The notes below the pieces were generated by a model. That model ran no database searches. It saw only the letters and a list, made by a program, of their open reading frames with translations, and was not told where the DNA came from. Below are positions 1 to 9,800 of a stretch of 64,000 nucleotides of DNA, one piece after another (positions within the stretch are counted from its first letter, which is position 1; each line of letters begins with the position of its first letter). Origin of the DNA: DUML01 sp050949905 (GTDB taxonomy: Bacteria > Bacillota > Desulfitobacteriia > Desulfitobacteriales > Syntrophobotulaceae); assembly GCA_050949905.1 (NCBI GenBank), contig JBMNGP010000006.1:386912-450911 (forward strand), in the 5' to 3' direction. The position numbers and the translations under genes were made by a program.

Positions 1-290
1 TTTACCTTTTGTGTTTTACCTATAAAACCTAAAAACCTAGCCAGTATAACGGCCAAAATTACCGACAAACCGAGAAACAGAAAGATAGCCGTACTAGTTG
101 CTTTCACGTGCCCTACTCTTGAATTAATATAGACAAATGAAACTCCTATTCCTGTAATCGCATACCACAGAACGTATAAAGCCCAAATCAGTACTGTCTT
201 CCATTTCAAGTCCTGCTTAGCCCGTGGTTGAATAAAAAGAATACCTGCCAAAAACAAAATTCCGGCTAAGAACACCAGAAAAGTCCCCAT
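1..290 (-). CDS. rdhB: RdhB-like reductive dehalogenase membrane anchor (partial)
   Basis: This small membrane protein starts at 290 and runs off the left edge after 96 codons without a stop. A GGAGGAGGTG ribosome site (complement of 297-306) precedes the ATG. The reading frame shows three hydrophobic segments (about residues 3-20, 32-55 and 67-91). Between segments 2 and 3 lies a loop reading SFVYINSRVGHVKATSTA, which resembles the loop I recall in the B subunits that anchor cobalamin-dependent reductive dehalogenases outside the membrane. Length (about 100 residues) also fits. In Desulfitobacterium cpr-type loci the B gene precedes the catalytic A gene, so an rdhA gene would be expected just left of this window; that is inference. 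The call rests on remembered family features, not a search. Confidence 0.72.
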   Translation of the reverse strand, partial: MGTFLVFLAGILFLAGILFIQPRAKQDLKWKTVLIWALYVLWYAITGIGVSFVYINSRVGHVKATSTAIFLFLGLSVILAVILARFLGFIGKTQKV

Positions 291-371
291 TGTTTTCACC
301 TCCTCCATGAAAATTTGGATACCAACAGTCTATCCAGGCTGCTAAGGTTTCCAATGTACTCTTTTGAATAC

Positions 372-414
372 AATATAGCATTAAATAAAAAAACATTAAT
401 TTAGCATGCATTAA
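372..414 (-). promoter_or_regulatory. Candidate rdhB promoter with CprK-type dehalobox
   Basis: On the minus strand 414-401 reads TTAATGCATGCTAA, matching 8 of 10 defined positions of the CprK/RdhK dehalobox (TTAAT-N4-ATTAA). A -10-like TATATT lies at 377-372. Centre-to-centre distance is about 33 bp, which puts the box near -41.5 to -42.5 of a start at about 365, as expected for class II activation by CRP/FNR-family proteins. The leader to the rdhB ATG would be about 75 bases. Confidence 0.5.
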
Positions 415-472
415 GCTGTTTTTGATTATCAACTAGGCAAAATATTTATTTAAAATACCACAAAAAAACCGC

Positions 473-500
473 TATTTGTCTCACTTTCAGTAGACAAATA
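473..500 (-). terminator. Hairpin with T-run, possible terminator or attenuator
   Basis: TATTTGTCT (473-481) is perfectly repeated in reverse at 492-500, with an extra 3-bp stem inside after a one-base bulge. Read on the minus strand the stem is followed after four bases by seven T residues (464-470). It would stop transcripts coming from the insertion sequence side toward rdhB. The gap before the T-run makes it a weaker terminator than others in this window. Confidence 0.4.
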
Positions 501-520
501 AATTAAAAATACCATATTAC

Positions 521-2107
521 ATCATTAGCTTTGCATAAAGCATTTTAATTTTTGTCAACAAGCATCTGTGTCAGTAATTCAAAGTATTCTGTCAAAAACT
601 GAAGATATTCTTAAATAGGGCTATTAATCCAATAAAAAATCCTTATAATTAGAGGTAGGTAGTCTTTGTCCCAAATCTCTAAATATAAGGAGACTAAAAT
701 GCAGGACAAGAATACTACGCAATCCACATTTTTGCAACTGTTTGAGCCCATTTTGTCAAAAAATATTTGGGCAAGGATCAAGTTAAAGAATCCAGGACTT
801 GATCGCTACGTAAAAAAACTCCATTCTCACCAGCTTATCGAACTGCACATGCTTGCTCAGCTCGAGCAGCACCAGGGATTAGATGAAATCAGCAAAAGTC
901 TCGCTAATGACAAACTAAGCAAAGCTATTCAACTTGAATCCATCAGTGCTTCTCAGCTATCCAGAAGGCTACAAACACTACCGACAAATATTGCTGAACA
1001 ATTGCTTGCTGAACTTGTAAGACATATCGGCAGTAAAACCTCTATTGATACGGTAAGACAGGAAATCGGAAGACTTAATCTTGTTGATTCCTCCACAGTA
1101 TCCTTAAGCTTAACTCAGTACCCCTGGGCAAGATTCAGAAAAACTAAAAGTGGCATCAAACTTCATCTAGGGCTAGACTTTTTCAAAGAAATGGTCCCTG
1201 TTAAGTCTATCATTACCGAAGCCAAGAAAAACGACAGAACCCAGATGAATGATTTAGTCGTAACAGACAGGGATGTTATCAACGTTTTTGACCGAGGCTA
1301 TGTGGACTACAAAAAGTTTGATGAATACTGCGAAGCGGGAATCCGCTTTGTAACCAGACTGAAAGACAACGCCTATACTCAGGAGTTAAGAGCCGCTTTC
1401 ATCGAAGAAGACAGCCCGATTGAAGAAGATCTGACCGTCATACTGGGTAAGAATTACACCTTGATGAAGCATGAATTAAGGTTAGTGGTTACAAAGGATA
1501 CTGAGGGAAACCCTGTGATGATTTTGACCAACGTCTTTGAAAAAAGTGCCGAAGAAATCAGCAGCATTTACCAAAATCGCTGGAAAATCGAACTCTTCTT
1601 TAAATGGATCAAGCAACACCTCCAGATTAAACATCTTTACGGAAAAAGTCCGGCAGCGGTTGAAAACCAAATCATGATTGCTCTTCTGACCTACTGTGCA
1701 GTGCTCTTGCTAAAGCTCATATCGGGATACCAGGGCTCACTACTCCATGTAACAAGGATCCTGAAAGGCTGTCTGCATCAAGCCTTTAACACCTTCGTCC
1801 AACTAATACACAAAAAGTATGGTAAAAGCTCCAAGGGCCGACGACGATTAAATCATGAGATCGTGTATGAAGCAACGCTAAAGCAAGTTGATGCCGGTGA
1901 GAACTATCTGCTGAACGATTTAACCTATGACCCCGTGATCTTATAAAAAACATACTGGTATAATGTGGGATAGGGCTACTTCTTAAGTCGATGCCCCTTT
2001 TGAATCACGGAAGAAAATCAACTTACTGTATACACCATATTTTACTGATAAAGGAAACGCATTAAGCTACTCGAATTTCGAAAAAGTTTTTATGCAAAGC
2101 TAATGAT
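521..2107 (+). mobile_element. Complete IS4-like insertion sequence, 1587 bp
   Basis: Perfect 19-bp terminal inverted repeats (ATCATTAGCTTTGCATAAA at 521-539 and its complement at 2089-2107) enclose one transposase gene. The direct repeat ATTAC flanks it at 516-520 and 2108-2112. Because the element's ends share bases with the flank, a 6- or 7-bp duplication (TATTAC, ATATTAC) with slightly different ends is also possible. Intact ends, an intact transposase and an intact target duplication suggest recent insertion. Confidence 0.9.
699..1946 (+). CDS. IS4-family transposase
   Basis: A DDE transposase of about 415 residues that cuts and pastes the surrounding insertion sequence. The open frame extends upstream to 666, but the ATG at 699 has an AAGGAG site eight bases before it and is the likely start. 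The first catalytic Asp lies in LVDSSTVSL, the second in NVFDRGYVDY, and the catalytic Glu sits in YQNRWKIELFFKWIK, which satisfies the Y-(2)-R-(3)-E-(6)-K signature of the IS4 family. No frameshift or internal stop is seen, so the enzyme could be active. It is transcribed away from the neighbouring rdhB promoter, in the same direction as the next gene at 2168. Confidence 0.92.
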   Translation: MQDKNTTQSTFLQLFEPILSKNIWARIKLKNPGLDRYVKKLHSHQLIELHMLAQLEQHQGLDEISKSLANDKLSKAIQLESISASQLSRRLQTLPTNIAEQLLAELVRHIGSKTSIDTVRQEIGRLNLVDSSTVSLSLTQYPWARFRKTKSGIKLHLGLDFFKEMVPVKSIITEAKKNDRTQMNDLVVTDRDVINVFDRGYVDYKKFDEYCEAGIRFVTRLKDNAYTQELRAAFIEEDSPIEEDLTVILGKNYTLMKHELRLVVTKDTEGNPVMILTNVFEKSAEEISSIYQNRWKIELFFKWIKQHLQIKHLYGKSPAAVENQIMIALLTYCAVLLLKLISGYQGSLLHVTRILKGCLHQAFNTFVQLIHKKYGKSSKGRRRLNHEIVYEATLKQVDAGENYLLNDLTYDPVIL

Positions 2108-2167
2108 ATTACATAAATAAAATATGGTAAAATTAAGTGAATCATTAATGGAAAAGAGGGAGCCAAA

Positions 2168-2803
2168 ATGACTGATTCCTTTCGCCTGACCCAAATATCG
2201 ACCATTGTTTTTTTGATTACCAAAGTCAAGCAATTATCTAATTACATTCACTATTTCAAAGAAGGGATTAATGAATTCTTGGAAATACCTATTGATTTTG
2301 CCGATTATGTCGATAACTACGGAGAACGCGAAGCTCAAAAAGTTTTAGATAAAGCAGTTGCCAGGTTGTTGGGAAGTACTGATCAGAGATCCCACCATAT
2401 TACTGTCGGTGATTATTTGCTTAACATACCAAAAGTGGAAGCTTTTTTGGCCGGGATTAATACTCCCGATGATTTGGTCAAAAGCCTTGATAAATATCTC
2501 CAGGCTTATCCTAAAAAACAAAAAAAAATAGTTGAATTCCATGAACCGAAGAAACTGGGTATTTTTTGCCCCTTTGCCGAGCTTCCTTTATATCAGGCTG
2601 AGGCCTTTATCAACAAATTCCACGAAGTACTAAATCAACCCCCGGAACTGCCTTACCTGGTTACTCCTTATAATTTAAACGGAAAGCTAAAAATCTACTT
2701 CAACAATAAAGAAGCTGCCGAAGAATATGCCCGTAAGCTTTGCCCCTCCGAACTCTGGCAAAGGCGTCAGGACGATACCTTAGAGAAAATCGGCAGCTAT
2801 TAA
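2168..2803 (+). CDS. Hypothetical protein, 211 residues
   Basis: I do not recognise the family. The start is supported by a GAGGGAG site at 2156-2162. The protein looks soluble and mildly basic. An N-terminal hydrophobic stretch (ISTIVFLI) is too short for a clear membrane span. The middle (about residues 50-110) is helical in character, and the C-terminal part carries aromatic and proline-rich strands (PYLVTPYNLNGKLKIYF). Only two Cys residues are present and no metal motif is visible. A weak extended -10 (TGGTAAAAT, 2125-2133) lies just downstream of the insertion sequence end. The element inserted about 60 bases before the start, so the native -35 region may have been replaced. The gene converges on addA with only 17 bases between stops and no terminator. 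Confidence 0.65.
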   Translation: MTDSFRLTQISTIVFLITKVKQLSNYIHYFKEGINEFLEIPIDFADYVDNYGEREAQKVLDKAVARLLGSTDQRSHHITVGDYLLNIPKVEAFLAGINTPDDLVKSLDKYLQAYPKKQKKIVEFHEPKKLGIFCPFAELPLYQAEAFINKFHEVLNQPPELPYLVTPYNLNGKLKIYFNNKEAAEEYARKLCPSELWQRRQDDTLEKIGSY

Positions 2804-2820
2804 AGAGCATCAAAAGTAAT

Positions 2821-5800
2821 CTAATGAATTAACAGGGATTTTCCATTATAAAAGAGGTAGATATACTTCTCTTGCACTGTTTTCCCGGTCAGTTTCTCCA
2901 AGGCTCGGGCATAATAAGCAATCTGCAGCCTGTATCTGTCCCTGATAATCTCCTCTCCTCCCTCCGGCACATAATCTGTCTTATAATCCACTAGGATAAG
3001 CCCATCCCGCTCTTCAAAATAGCAGTCAATCACCCCTTGTAAGAGGACAGTCTCTTGGGTATAACATTCTTCCGCAAGCTCTTGATATACCTCCTGACAA
3101 GGGATCTCGATATTAAAAGGCACTTCCCGGTAGTAAGCCGGCGCATTAAGCATGCGCTTCCCTAAGTCCGAAGCAATAAAGCTTCTAATCATTTGGACAT
3201 CTACCGCTTTGGCCTGCTCCTCGGTCAACAATTCCTTCCTAACCATCTCTTCAAGCTGTTCTTCAAGGTTATCCCGCTTCAATTCCAAATGCTGCATACA
3301 AAAATGCATAATAGTCCCTTTTTCGGCCGGGCTTAAACCTTTTTTCTTCTCCAAGAAAAGAGGTTTTTTAATTAAGGCCGGAACACCCTGGCTTAGGAAA
3401 GTGCTTTCCTCCTCTATATCCTGAAACCGCCGTTTCAGCTCTGTGACGGTCAATTTGGCAGGCACCTTGCTCAACTTGCCGTAAGGGTATTGCCAGCTTA
3501 GCCTTCTGATGATTTCTGCCTCTAAGCTCTCAGCCTTTGCAAGGTCTTCCACCGGCTCTACCTGAGCCTTTGTCAGTTCTGTTTCTTCTTTAATCGATGC
3601 CGCTACCGCCAAACCCTTCAGCCACTCTCTGAAGTCCTGCTCATCCTTTTCTTCCCCGGAACTGCCTTTTAAAAGCTCTGCTTTGTCCCAGGAGCGGATA
3701 AGCCATCCGGAAGGCTTTTTCGGCTGAAAGAACGGATCCTTAGCCGCTTCAGCCTCTTCCTGAGCCCTGCGTTTCCCAGAGCTTAGCACAACAGGGCCTA
3801 TCCAGTCTAAGTAGTTATCAGCATTAGCAGTCTGATAGGCAGGTAGTTTCCCTTCCCTGGCACCGCCATATTTATTCCATCTGGCATAAGCTTTAGCCGT
3901 ATCTTTTACTGCTCCGGTAATAATCAGTTTCTCTTTGGCTCTGGTCATAGCCACATAAAGAATCCGCATTTCCTCCGACAAGGTTTCCAGTTTAAGCTTT
4001 TCCTTGATAGCAAGCTTGGGCAGGGAGGGATAAACAGTTCTCTTTCTGTAATCCACCACATCGGGGCCAAACCCTAAGGAATGATGGAAAAGGATATTCT
4101 TTCTTAAATCCTGAAGATTAAATTTCTTGCCGCAGCCGCCGAGAATCACCACCGGGAATTCCAGTCCCTTGCTCTTATGAATACTCATGATCCTGACGAC
4201 ATTATCTTTTTCGCTGAGCATCTTGGCGCTTCCCATATCTCCTTGGCCGCTTTTAAGTTTGTCGATAAAGTAAATAAAGTTAAACAGTCCTTTAAAGCTT
4301 GTTTCTTCAAACTGCCTGGCGCGCTCAAACAGAATCCGCAAATTGGCCTGTCTTTGCTGACCAGCCGGCATTGCCCCTACCGCCGCAAAATAGCCGCTCT
4401 CCTGGTAAAGCTGCCATAAAAGCTGATCAGTGGACAGATAAAGAGACATTTTCCGCCACCGGCTCAAGCTGTTTAAAAAAACTCCGGCTTTTTGGGAAGC
4501 TGTACTTGCTTTTGTTTGGGCTAAGGCTTTAAGGGCTACGAAAAGTGGGTCATGGCGAGCCGTAAGCCTGAGCTCAGCCAGTTCCTCCGTCGTAAAAGAA
4601 ACCAGGGGCGATCTAAGAACCGCAAGCAAAGGGATATCCTGCAGGGGATTATCAATTATCTGCAAAAGAGATAAAATAACTTGAATTTCCACAGTCTTAA
4701 AAAAACCGGTAGCCGTATCGGCAAAGGCCGGCAACTCCTCTTGCGCCAGCTCTTCCACAAAAACCTCCGCCCAATTCCTGGTTGTACGCAAAAGAATCAC
4801 TATATCTCTTAATTCCACCGGCCGGTATGCTCTGCTTTCTTTATCAAAGACACAGAATACTCGGCCTGCTTCATCAGGCCGGAGAAGTTCCTTAATCCTT
4901 TGAGCAATTAAACGGGCTTCGCACTGGATATTATCAAGCATCTCCGCATCTTCCGGGATGTTATCCTCGTTTTCCGATTCAGGTGAATTAAGCTCCTCCA
5001 AGTACTCCTGCGGCAAGTTAGGAGCAAGAGCATCTTCTTCCCTCTCACTCTCTCCGCAAAAACTATTCTTTACTCCGGTTTGCAGAAGATGAAGCTCAAT
5101 CTCACCTCCGGTCAGAACAGCCGGATCTTCACTTGCCGGGAACTCTGCTCCCGGGTATAAGGCCTCATCATCATCGTACTCCAACTCCCCCACTGCTTTG
5201 GACATGATTTGCCGGAAGATAAAATTCACTCCCGCTATTACTTCCCGGCGGCTGCGAAAGTTCTGCGAGAGGAGGATCTTGCCATAGAAGTTTTTAGCTT
5301 GAGTATTCCCGCCGGCTGGGGCAAGGGAAGGCCAAATGCCCGCAAGCGCGGTGTAATTTTTATATTTTTCTTGAAACAAGTCCGGATTAGCCTGCCTGAA
5401 GCGATAAATACTCTGCTTGACATCACCGACCATAAAGACATTGGGCTCGCCAAGCTCAGCCCTGGATATCATCCGGAAAATAGTTTCCTGGACATCGTTG
5501 CTGTCCTGATACTCATCCACCAGGATCTCGGTGTAGCGTTCCCGGTAAACCTGAGCTATCTTGGAAGACCTTCTCTCTCCCTGTTCATCTTCCTCGGAGA
5601 GTATTTCCAGGCAAAAGTGCTCCAGATCATTAAAATCCACTAAAGACTTAGCGCTTTTTTTGGCCGCATATCTGGCGGTAAAATGCTTGACCAAGTCAGC
5701 CAGGCCTTGAAGGAGAGGGTATAACTTCTCCAACTCCTGCCTGATTTCCGCGGAAGAAGCGGTAAACACAGTCTCCCTTAAATAGCCGATTCTTTTTTTG

Positions 5801-6813
5801 ACCGTATCTCTGATTTCTCGCACCAGGTCTTTTTGCTTAGGATCACAATCTTTACCCGCTCTGGGTAATTTAGCAAAACTAAAATTTTGGATTTCCTGAT
5901 AAAAAGCATCCCACTTGGACACACCTTGAGCCTGCGAAGCGTCCTCTGCCTGACAGAGGCTTAAGAGCTTCTCAATTCCTGACTTATCATCCTGAAAAAC
6001 GGGATAATAGGCATTAAGGCCGGCATCAGCCTCTATTATCGGCAGTGCTCTTTCCAGTAAATTATGCAAACCTTTTAGTTCCAAGGCCGTAGCTTTGAAG
6101 AGTATTTCGCCCCACTTGCTTTCGCTTAAATCCTGCCAAGCCGGAGAATCAAACAAAGCTGTTTTCTCATCCAGCCATTTATCCGGCCACGGGCTGCTCT
6201 GGATAAAATCATAGAGACCTAAAACCATATTCTGCAAGACCCGGTCGTCCCGGTTGCCGCCATAGCATTCCAGCAGCTCAAAGAACACCTGGCTTCCGCT
6301 GCCATTCTCTTCGTACTTTTCCTCAAAAAGCTCCTGGAGAACTTCCAGCTTCAGAAGTACTGTTTCAGTCTCATCCGCAATGCGAAAAGCGGGATCAAGA
6401 TCAAGCATTTGAAAATTATTGCGAATGACTTCCAGGCAAAAAGAATGAATCGTCGTAATGCTTGCTTTATTTAATAAAGTCAGCTGCCTGCGCATCCTTT
6501 CCGCATCGGGGTTCTTTTCCAATTCCTTGGAGATGGCCTCTGCGATCCTCTCCCGCATCTCCGTCGCGGCGGCATTGGTAAAAGTAACGATCAGGAGATT
6601 ATCTATATCGATTGATTTCCGGCCATCTACCGGCTTTGAATCATCTGTTGCTGTCTGCCCTGCGCTTGGTCCGGGCTCGTCCGTTATCATCCGGATGATC
6701 CTCTCGACTAAGACCGCAGTTTTGCCTGACCCGGCTGCAGCGGCTACCAGGAGGTCGCAATTCCTGGTCTCAATCGCTGCCAGTTGTTCAGAAGTCCAGC
6801 GCATTTCTCCCAT
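2821..6813 (-). CDS. addA: ATP-dependent helicase/nuclease subunit A (AddA)
   Basis: AddA and AddB form the Gram-positive counterpart of RecBCD, which unwinds and trims double-strand ends until it meets a Chi-like site and then loads RecA. Visible here are the UvrD-type Walker A loop (AAAAGSGKTAVLVERII, about residue 30), the DExx box in VDEYQDSNDVQETIFRM (about 435), the late helicase motif LRILYVAMTRAKEKL, and the C-terminal PD-(D/E)XK nuclease core LILVDYKTDYVPEGG (about 1280). At 1330 residues it has normal length. The frame opens with GTG at 6825, but the ATG at 6813 has AAAGGTGG eight bases upstream and is preferred. It follows addB by 28 bases, so the two are one operon. Confidence 0.96.
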   Translation of the reverse strand: MGEMRWTSEQLAAIETRNCDLLVAAAAGSGKTAVLVERIIRMITDEPGPSAGQTATDDSKPVDGRKSIDIDNLLIVTFTNAAATEMRERIAEAISKELEKNPDAERMRRQLTLLNKASITTIHSFCLEVIRNNFQMLDLDPAFRIADETETVLLKLEVLQELFEEKYEENGSGSQVFFELLECYGGNRDDRVLQNMVLGLYDFIQSSPWPDKWLDEKTALFDSPAWQDLSESKWGEILFKATALELKGLHNLLERALPIIEADAGLNAYYPVFQDDKSGIEKLLSLCQAEDASQAQGVSKWDAFYQEIQNFSFAKLPRAGKDCDPKQKDLVREIRDTVKKRIGYLRETVFTASSAEIRQELEKLYPLLQGLADLVKHFTARYAAKKSAKSLVDFNDLEHFCLEILSEEDEQGERRSSKIAQVYRERYTEILVDEYQDSNDVQETIFRMISRAELGEPNVFMVGDVKQSIYRFRQANPDLFQEKYKNYTALAGIWPSLAPAGGNTQAKNFYGKILLSQNFRSRREVIAGVNFIFRQIMSKAVGELEYDDDEALYPGAEFPASEDPAVLTGGEIELHLLQTGVKNSFCGESEREEDALAPNLPQEYLEELNSPESENEDNIPEDAEMLDNIQCEARLIAQRIKELLRPDEAGRVFCVFDKESRAYRPVELRDIVILLRTTRNWAEVFVEELAQEELPAFADTATGFFKTVEIQVILSLLQIIDNPLQDIPLLAVLRSPLVSFTTEELAELRLTARHDPLFVALKALAQTKASTASQKAGVFLNSLSRWRKMSLYLSTDQLLWQLYQESGYFAAVGAMPAGQQRQANLRILFERARQFEETSFKGLFNFIYFIDKLKSGQGDMGSAKMLSEKDNVVRIMSIHKSKGLEFPVVILGGCGKKFNLQDLRKNILFHHSLGFGPDVVDYRKRTVYPSLPKLAIKEKLKLETLSEEMRILYVAMTRAKEKLIITGAVKDTAKAYARWNKYGGAREGKLPAYQTANADNYLDWIGPVVLSSGKRRAQEEAEAAKDPFFQPKKPSGWLIRSWDKAELLKGSSGEEKDEQDFREWLKGLAVAASIKEETELTKAQVEPVEDLAKAESLEAEIIRRLSWQYPYGKLSKVPAKLTVTELKRRFQDIEEESTFLSQGVPALIKKPLFLEKKKGLSPAEKGTIMHFCMQHLELKRDNLEEQLEEMVRKELLTEEQAKAVDVQMIRSFIASDLGKRMLNAPAYYREVPFNIEIPCQEVYQELAEECYTQETVLLQGVIDCYFEERDGLILVDYKTDYVPEGGEEIIRDRYRLQIAYYARALEKLTGKTVQEKYIYLFYNGKSLLIH

Positions 6814-6841
6814 TCTTCTATCCACCTTTATCTAAACTAAT

Positions 6842-9800
6842 CTAATCCTGCTCTGCAGTGATAAGTTTCCAGACCTCTTCATCCTTGCGCTCCGGAAGTA
6901 AGCGGTAGGAGTTCTCCTTTAAGGAAGGGTCAAATTGGCAAACTGCAGTGAAACTACAATACCGGCAGGAAGTCAGGTTTTTTCTTTTATAGGGGCTAAT
7001 CTCAACTTTTCCGCGCATAATTTCCTCTCCCAAACCTTTCAGAAGTTTGCGCAGATATTTTCTTAAGGCCTTAAAGTGAGCCAGGGAAGCTACCGAAGAA
7101 GCCTTGCCAATCTCTTCCTGCTTAGTAAGGGAAGCCGGGATAATCAAAGAACTGCCGGCCATAGTCTTATCCATGGCTTTTAATAGCTTGACATCGGCCA
7201 GAAGCAGCCCCTTCATTTTTAGGGCTTTCATGATGGTCTTTTCAATTTCTTCCTCACTGCCCTGTAATTTCACAAGCGGGTCATCAATTTTAAAGTAAAG
7301 CACACCGCCAGGCAGCACCGGCCCTGCGATATTTGAACCCGGATTCTCCCACAGGGCATCTAAATAGGTTAAGAGCTGAATCTGCAGTCCATAATAGGCA
7401 TCTTGCAGCTTAAAATCTTTACTTCCCGATTTATAATCAACGATTCTTAGATAAGTTCCTTCTTCCGTTTTCAGGGCATCCACGCGGTCAATCCGGCCGG
7501 TTAACTTAATTTTTTCACCGGAATCGAGTTCCAGGACAATAGCCGGCAATTTATCATTATCGCCAAACCCAACCTCATATGCAAGCGGCTCAAAACTGCT
7601 CCGCCGCATATGCTCGGCGATCAGCCAAAGAGCTCTGGTCACTACCCTTTTCAGCCTTAAAGCCAGAGCAGTGTATCTTCGGGAAGCAGCAAGCCCTGAA
7701 CCTTGCATTTTTTGCAGCATTTCCTCCACTATTTCAGAAACTTTGGTTTCACACCACTCGCGGTCAAAATCCCGCCAGGAAATATTTTGCTCCGCTACCA
7801 GACGGGAAAACCTTTCAATGACAGCATGCAGAAAAGTACCGATATCCGGAGGACTAAGGCGGTAGATTTTTCTTTCCTTAGCCTTAAGGCCATACTGGAC
7901 ATAGAAACTAAAAGGACAAGCGGTATACTTTTCCAAACGGGAAACACTGGCATAGACAGGGCTGCCAAATAAAGCGGTAATTTTGTCCCTGCTGACAGGC
8001 TGGGCAATATTTTTGTAAGTAAAAGCAGAACATGCCGCCCGGCACTTCTCCCGCCAAGCTTCCTGCGCCGCAAACCAGTGATAGACAGTTTCCCAATGGG
8101 GAGAGAGCGCTTCGCCGTCAGCCTTCTGCCGAAAAGCGGCAATCATCTCCCGGAAAGCTGAAGTCCTCGCGGATAGGAGTTCCATATTAAGCTTGGCCGC
8201 TTCCGTTAAGGGTTTATTAAGATCACTTTGAACGGTTATTTCCGGAAAAAGCTTTTTTATTCTGGAGATTATCAGCGACGGCCGCATGCTTCTCCCTTCT
8301 TGATCGGCAATCGGCCAGCTTAGACGCAGGTATTTCCCCGGTATGGTCAAAGCTTTATAGACTAAAAACTGTTCATCAAAGGCCTGAGTTTTAGTGTCCT
8401 TGGCTAATTCCAGTCCTACCTGGTGCAAATGCGAGCGCTCCGCATCAGTCAATATTCCTTCTTCCAAGGAAGCTGAGGGAAATACTCCGTCATTTACGCC
8501 TAGAATATATAAGGCTTGCAGCTCATGGCTTTTAGAACGGTCCACACTTCCGACCAGTACTTCATCCAGGGCGGCAGGTATGAGTCCAATCTGGTATTCG
8601 GCAAAACCAATCTTTAGAACATTGGCTATCCTTTCCAAACCAATGGTCTCTTCTCCCATTACTTCAACCGTTTGCTCCAAAACTTCCATCAGAATGTTCC
8701 AGACTTGAGAGTACTCATTAGCCAGGCTAAGCCGGCCGCTATCCTCAAAGCTCCTGACAAATTCTTCTATTCTGGCAGGTACTCCACACTCAACCAAAAA
8801 ATCGTAGATAGCCGTACACCATTCCAGAGCCGTATTTCTGCCTTTAGTCTTCTGCCGGAATTTTTTTAGAGGTCCGGTTACGCTCAATCTTATGCTATTA
8901 ATCTCCTGGAGCATTTTTTCCTGCTCGGCCAGGCTATTTTCATCCGGCAGGAAGTCAGGGCTCATTCGCCAATCTTCTTCACTGGTCCAACGGTTTCCCC
9001 TGATGCCGCAAGCTAAGACATAGTTTTCCAGGCGGTCAATATTCTCCCAGGATAACCCGGTCAACCCGGTTTTTAAATAACTAAACACCGCCTCATAAGA
9101 CCAATTGTCAATAAAGATATCCAGCAATGAAAGGATCATCCTTACCAAAGTATGATTACTGACACTTACTTTGCGATCCAAGAAAAACGGTATCTCATAC
9201 TCGGTAAAGATAACCTCGAGCAACCGTTCATAAGCGGACAGATTCCTGGCAACCACCCCGATATCCCGGTATCTGAACCCCTTATCCCTGGTGAGTCGAA
9301 TGATATCCCTGGCGGCAGCCTCAATCTCCGCAAAAATATTGGCCGCAGCCAGCAAAGAAATATCTTCGGTCGTCCCTACTGAGACCTTATAGGGATAAGC
9401 GTAAAAGTTCCGTTCCAGATGAGATAACTCCGCACTTGCTTTAAACCTGGGCAGAGGATTTCCCCCTAAAAAAACAGGCTGCTCAATTTCCACGCCTATT
9501 TCGCGGGCAATTTTAACCAGCCGTGCGTAAGCGCCTTTAACCGACGCGAAGACATCAGTTTCTGAAATCCCCTTCTCCTGCAGTTTATCCGTACAAAGAC
9601 TGATATTTACCCTCTGAGCCTTAAGCAGCAATTTAGTGATAAGTTTGTATTCCTGAGGGGTAAATCCGGCAAAGCCGTCCAGCCAAATCTCCGCTCCGTT
9701 ATATAAGCCGATCTCATCGAACTTGGCCGCAGCTAAAGTCAAATCATCATCGGCATCCCGGTACCTGGCGGCGATAGTCTCTTCAAAGCGGGCATAGATG

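Noticed and set aside
422..432. TTGAT-T-ATCAA, resembling an FNR/CprK site
   Set aside because: The half-sites are one base apart instead of four, so it does not have the spacing needed by this regulator family.
5209..5643. 144-codon plus-strand frame inside addA
   Set aside because: It lies wholly antisense to conserved AddA motifs, shows no ribosome site and no recognisable protein features.
7795..8142. 115-codon minus-strand frame inside addB
   Set aside because: Out of frame with a well-conserved AddB region; composition is that of a shadow frame.
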